The translations under genes and the position numbers were made by a program. Under the pieces are notes generated by a model. That model did no database searches, was not told the DNA's origin, and saw only the letters and a program-made list of their open reading frames with translations. 64,000 nt of DNA, from contig NZ_FMID01000041.1 of NCBI RefSeq assembly GCF_900095385.1, positions 1-64,000 of the forward strand. Reading direction: 5' to 3'. Shown here in pieces: positions 61,032 to 64,000 of this stretch; position 1 is the first letter of the stretch; each line of letters opens with the position of its first letter. The DNA comes from Methanoculleus chikugoensis (GTDB lineage: Archaea > Halobacteriota > Methanomicrobia > Methanomicrobiales > Methanoculleaceae).

Positions 61032-62147
61032 ATGCATATCTGCATGCTCACCACGACTCACCGGCCCAATGACGGGCGAATATTCGAGAAAGAGGCGAAG
61101 AGCCTTGCAAAGGAGCACGACGTCACGATAATCGCCCCATCGGAGGATGGGGGTGTCGGGGAGAACGAGGGTGTACGGGTCATCGCCGTCCGGAGGCCCG
61201 CATCGAACCTCCTCCACCCGGTAACGCTCTGGCGGGCGTTCCGGGCCTGCCTGGGCCACGAGTGCGATGTCATCCACTGCCATGAACCGGACGCTCTCCT
61301 GGTCGCGCTCCTGCTGAAGGCGGCGAAAGGTCGAAAAGTCATCTACGACGTCCACGAACACTGGCCCTCGGAGATCCCGTTCGACCTGGGCCTCCCGAAC
61401 GCGACTGCTCTCACCCGCTTCCTCGAGTCCTTGCTCTCGCCGCTTGAACTCGGGCTTGCCCGGTTTGCCGACGCGAAGATTGCAGTCAGCGAGAGTGTCG
61501 CGGAGCGGTTCGGCAAGAACGGGACGTGTCCTGTGATCATCTCCAACTACTCGGTCGCCGAGTCGGCACCGCCACCGGCACTGCGGGCAGGGGGCAACCG
61601 TAACGTGGTCTACATGGCCGGGAACATGCAGATGTTTCACGGCATCAGGGAATGCATCCAGGCAATGTCGAAGGTGGCGGCGATATACCCCGACGTCTCC
61701 CTGACGCTCGTCGGGGACGTCCGGGAGGATATCGGGGCGATTGCGGCGGGGACGGACCCGCGACCGTCGATCACGATGACGGGCTACCTCCCCTACCGGG
61801 AGATGTACGAAACGCTCCGTGAGGGCAGCATCGGGCTCCTCGTCTTCCAGCCCGACTACTACAACGCCTACATCGGTCTCCCGAACAAACTCTTCGACTA
61901 TATGCTCTGCGGCCTTCCTGTCGTTGCAAGCGACTTTCCGGAGATCCGGAAGGTAGTCGGCGATGCAGGATGCGGGGTGCTGGTCGACCCGACCGACCCG
62001 GATGCGATCGCGGAGGCGATCGTCTATCTTCTGGAACACCCGGGCGCGGCGCGGAGGATGGGGGAGAGTGGGCGGAAGGCGGTTCTTGAGCGGTACAACT
62101 GGGGGGAGATGGAGAAGAGGCTGCTTGGGGTGTATCGCCGCCTGTGA
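61032..62147 (+). CDS. Glycosyltransferase family 4
   Basis: A 371-residue GT-B enzyme. Start MHICMLTTTHRPNDGRIFEK, VIHCHEPDALLVALLLKAAK and VIYDVHEHWPSEIPFDL are N-domain features; LVFQPDYYNAYIGLPNKLFD and YMLCGLPVVASDFPEIRKVV form the donor site with a modified EX7E. The gene has its own promoter region: ATAAAGTATAAG near 60921 lies about 110 nt upstream. It ends the plus-strand run of the locus. Confidence 0.92.
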   Translation: MHICMLTTTHRPNDGRIFEKEAKSLAKEHDVTIIAPSEDGGVGENEGVRVIAVRRPASNLLHPVTLWRAFRACLGHECDVIHCHEPDALLVALLLKAAKGRKVIYDVHEHWPSEIPFDLGLPNATALTRFLESLLSPLELGLARFADAKIAVSESVAERFGKNGTCPVIISNYSVAESAPPPALRAGGNRNVVYMAGNMQMFHGIRECIQAMSKVAAIYPDVSLTLVGDVREDIGAIAAGTDPRPSITMTGYLPYREMYETLREGSIGLLVFQPDYYNAYIGLPNKLFDYMLCGLPVVASDFPEIRKVVGDAGCGVLVDPTDPDAIAEAIVYLLEHPGAARRMGESGRKAVLERYNWGEMEKRLLGVYRRL

Positions 62148-62321
62148 TTGAGAGAGTTGATTTACTTGATCTATCCGGGAATCGGGATTTGTAGACGCCA
62201 CCCGAAGGTCCACATGACGGTCGGGTTTTGGAAGCATGCGGCGTAGGATCCTTTGCTCTAGAGGGAGGACGACCGGAACGTATGGCCCATCGTCTCCAGC
62301 AGGTTCAAGGAAAAGTAGTGA

Positions 62322-63110
62322 TCAGTTATCTACCCTAATTTCATTTGGTCTTGCCATTTTTCTTTTGTCACCTAACTTTTTCGACAGGTATCTGAAAATG
62401 ATGACCGGGGAAGAGATACCAAGAGATAACAATCCGCGGATCCCGGTATTTTTCTGTATCACTTTAATCTTTTCAAAATAGTCCCTCACAATATGGCTCT
62501 CGCTTTCGCCCCCTTTCAGATAATATACGACAGGCATACCAAGGTATCTCATATTCTGCCCTGCAATTAATGCCCGGAGCAGCCAGTCGAAGTCGGCATA
62601 TATTTTATACTCTGTGTCAAACTTCCCGCATTTCAAAAAGGTGGATTTTTTGGCAAATGTGGTTTGATGGCAGTACCCTCTGCGGATCAGATCCGGGATC
62701 CCGGTACGGTGGCCGGAGCATCGTTGCTCACCGGTATCGTCGTAATAAATGTAATCCCCGTAGAGTATATTGCTGTCCGGGTTGGCACGCAGTCCTTCAA
62801 CGATGTTTCTCAACACGTCATTATCGTACAGGCAATCCCCGGCGTTTAAAAAATAAACGAGATCGCCGGTTGCATACCCCAATCCTTTGTTCATGGCATC
62901 GTAGATGCCATCGTCCTTCTCAGATACCAGTACATCAATATCATTTTCGTATTGTTTGATAATATTCAGCGTATTGTCAGTGGATCCCCCGTCAATAACG
63001 ATATATTGAATGTTAGTATACGTTTGATCGACAACACTTTTTACTGTTCTTTCTATCAGTCCCTCGCAATTAAAGCAGACTGTGATTATAGATATTCTGC
63101 TATTTTCCAT
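62322..63110 (-). CDS. Glycosyltransferase family 2, AT-rich (likely acquired)
   Basis: A 262-residue GT-A enzyme: ISIITVCFNCEGLIERTVKS, IQYIVIDGGSTDNTLNII, DVLVSEKDDGIYDAMNKGLG and YFLNAGDCLYDND (DxD-like) are near-textbook for the WcaA/SpsA group. The codon use is clearly AT-richer than its neighbours, and it stands beside an insertion sequence, so horizontal gain is likely. The GKFDTEYKIYADFDWLLRAL segment contains the catalytic base region. Confidence 0.9.
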   Translation of the reverse strand: MENSRISIITVCFNCEGLIERTVKSVVDQTYTNIQYIVIDGGSTDNTLNIIKQYENDIDVLVSEKDDGIYDAMNKGLGYATGDLVYFLNAGDCLYDNDVLRNIVEGLRANPDSNILYGDYIYYDDTGEQRCSGHRTGIPDLIRRGYCHQTTFAKKSTFLKCGKFDTEYKIYADFDWLLRALIAGQNMRYLGMPVVYYLKGGESESHIVRDYFEKIKVIQKNTGIRGLLSLGISSPVIIFRYLSKKLGDKRKMARPNEIRVDN

Positions 63111-63350
63111 GGTGATCGCCCGTCAGTTGGTTGCAAAACGTTGTTTCTTGCGAACAGTACGTAATCCTTTGATGTCACCCGAATATTAACATTGGGTTGA
63201 GATCTCAGGGCAAGCGGTAAATCCTCTGCCTTTCCTCCCGACACGTCCTAGGATAGGGCAGTTCATGATCCCGGCCTGCTAGTATGAAAAACCCCTCCTG
63301 GTATAGAGAGCATCCGCTCAAATCGGCCGCCTCTCTTTGGCTTCAGATAG

Positions 63351-64000
63351 CTACGCGGCGTTCAGTTTCTGCACAACGTATCTCGCCTGCGTCAGGAGTT
63401 GGATCATCTCGTCATGATCCATTTCCGGGTCTGGCTTGACCTTGGGCCGGTTCACTGTTCTCACGGTTCCCGGTGGTTCGTCGTATCGTTCGTAGTTCGT
63501 GAGCAGGTGATGGACCAGTGCTAATACCTTTCGCGCCAGCGCGACGATTGCCTTTTTTATATCCTTTTCGTGCCCGGAGAAAGAACTGTTTCAGCCGGTT
63601 TGATTTGCCGTTGGCAATAACCTGAGCCGCTTCGATGAGGACTGTCCAGAGGTATTTTGATCCACGTTTGGCGATATGACCGTGTGTGGTTTTTCCTGCT
63701 GACTCATAGACTGCCGGGGCGAGTCCCGCCCAGATCACCAGCTGCTTCGGACTGGCAAACTGGCTGATATCCCCAATCTCGGCAAGAATTACCGCACCAA
63801 CCCTGAACCCGATACCCGGCACACTGGTCACGATCTGTAAGGATTCCTCACCACGGGCAAGATTCCTGAGAATGCGCTCTTCATACTGAACAATGTGAGC
63901 ATTGACATGCCTGATAGAATCGAGGGATTGCCAGATGATGAAGACCTCATTTTCACCCAGATCTCCACAGATGGCTCGTTCGATCGCCTCTTCCTTCTTC
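63351..64000 (-). mobile_element. IS110-family transposase, C-terminal part, frameshifted
   Basis: From the window edge the minus strand reads KKEEAIERAICGDLGENEVF and continues into TSVPGIGFRVGAVILAEIGD, WAGLAPAVYESAG and HGHIAKRGSKYLWTVLIEAA, the Transposase_20 domain of IS110 elements (DEDD enzymes). After ARKGYKKG the frame shifts at a run of six T on the plus strand (63553-63558). Reading +1 restores IVALARKVLALVHHLLTNYE and ends at the TAG at 63353-63351. A single extra base explains it, so the copy is probably inactive. The N-terminal half lies outside the window; IS110 elements lack clear terminal inverted repeats. Confidence 0.88.

Noticed and set aside
63553-63558. Programmed frameshift in the IS110 transposase
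   Set aside because: The A6 run (sense strand) invites this idea, but the needed shift is +1 rather than -1, and IS110 transposases are normally made from one frame; a simple insertion is more likely.

Overview
The window looks like a chromosomal segment of a hydrogen/formate-using methanogen of the order Methanomicrobiales, probably Methanoculleus or a close relative. The order follows from F420-type formate dehydrogenase (fdhAB) with formate transporter fdhC, the methanogenesis marker radical-SAM protein Mmp10, tRNA-dependent cysteine synthesis (SepCysS), two-subunit pyruvate carboxylase, and archaeal SecDF, HerA-NurA-Rad50-Mre11, archease-RtcB and Dph6. The genus is an inference from GC-rich coding sequence and from small order-specific families (DUF2551, DUF2111, DUF2150). 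Many genes overlap by 4 nt (ATGA or GTGA) and several have a TATA box about 26 nt before the start codon, so they are probably leaderless.

Layout. 0-4 kb: a long tyrosine recombinase, then secF-secD. 4-7.7 kb: a DUF2551 regulator-like gene and an RNA-ligase operon (small protein, archease, RtcB, GATase-like protein, DUF2111). 7.7-14.6 kb: a biotin-to-carboxylation block of birA, a BirA-type palindromic operator, a complete biotin ECF transporter (bioY, two ATPases, EcfT) and pycB-pycA, whose BCCP domain is the expected BirA substrate. 14.6-18.2 kb: an intron-containing tRNA-Met(CAU) followed by an AT-richer island with a GIY-YIG-like protein, a phage-type 52-residue protein, a lipoprotein and a VapB-like protein under an iterated palindrome. 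18.2-24.8 kb: small conserved genes, a frameshifted QueG-like Fe-S protein, tRNA-Leu(GAG), dph6 with a GATase that lacks its cysteine, mmp10 and an MJ1316-domain protein. 24.8-26.4 kb: tRNA-Thr(UGU), a second AT-rich island with an orphan membrane protein and a broken gene, and a tRNA-Thr(GGU) remnant.

26.4-33 kb: purL-purQ, a secreted C45-type Ntn hydrolase, a small protein with a probable ACG start, and an orphan DNA methyltransferase. 33-41 kb: formate module fdhAB, a ClC channel, fdhC and an OB-fold membrane protein. 41-48 kb: the end-resection operon mre11-rad50-nurA-herA. 48-53 kb: a small protein coupled to SepCysS, a GC-rich hairpin repeat, thiI-larE, and DUF2150 coupled to a Cys-rich DUF5814-like protein. 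53-63 kb: a surface-glycan locus (glycosyltransferases, flippase, UDP-GlcNAc 3-dehydrogenase, UDP-sugar dehydrogenase, UDP-GlcNAc 2-epimerase), ending at the window edge in a frameshifted IS110-family transposase.

No CRISPR array, rRNA or complete known defence system is visible. The best leads are the degenerate GATase coupled to dph6, the small partner of SepCysS, the RHH protein with its iterated operator, and the paired hairpin/GTGGCGATAYCC repeat.
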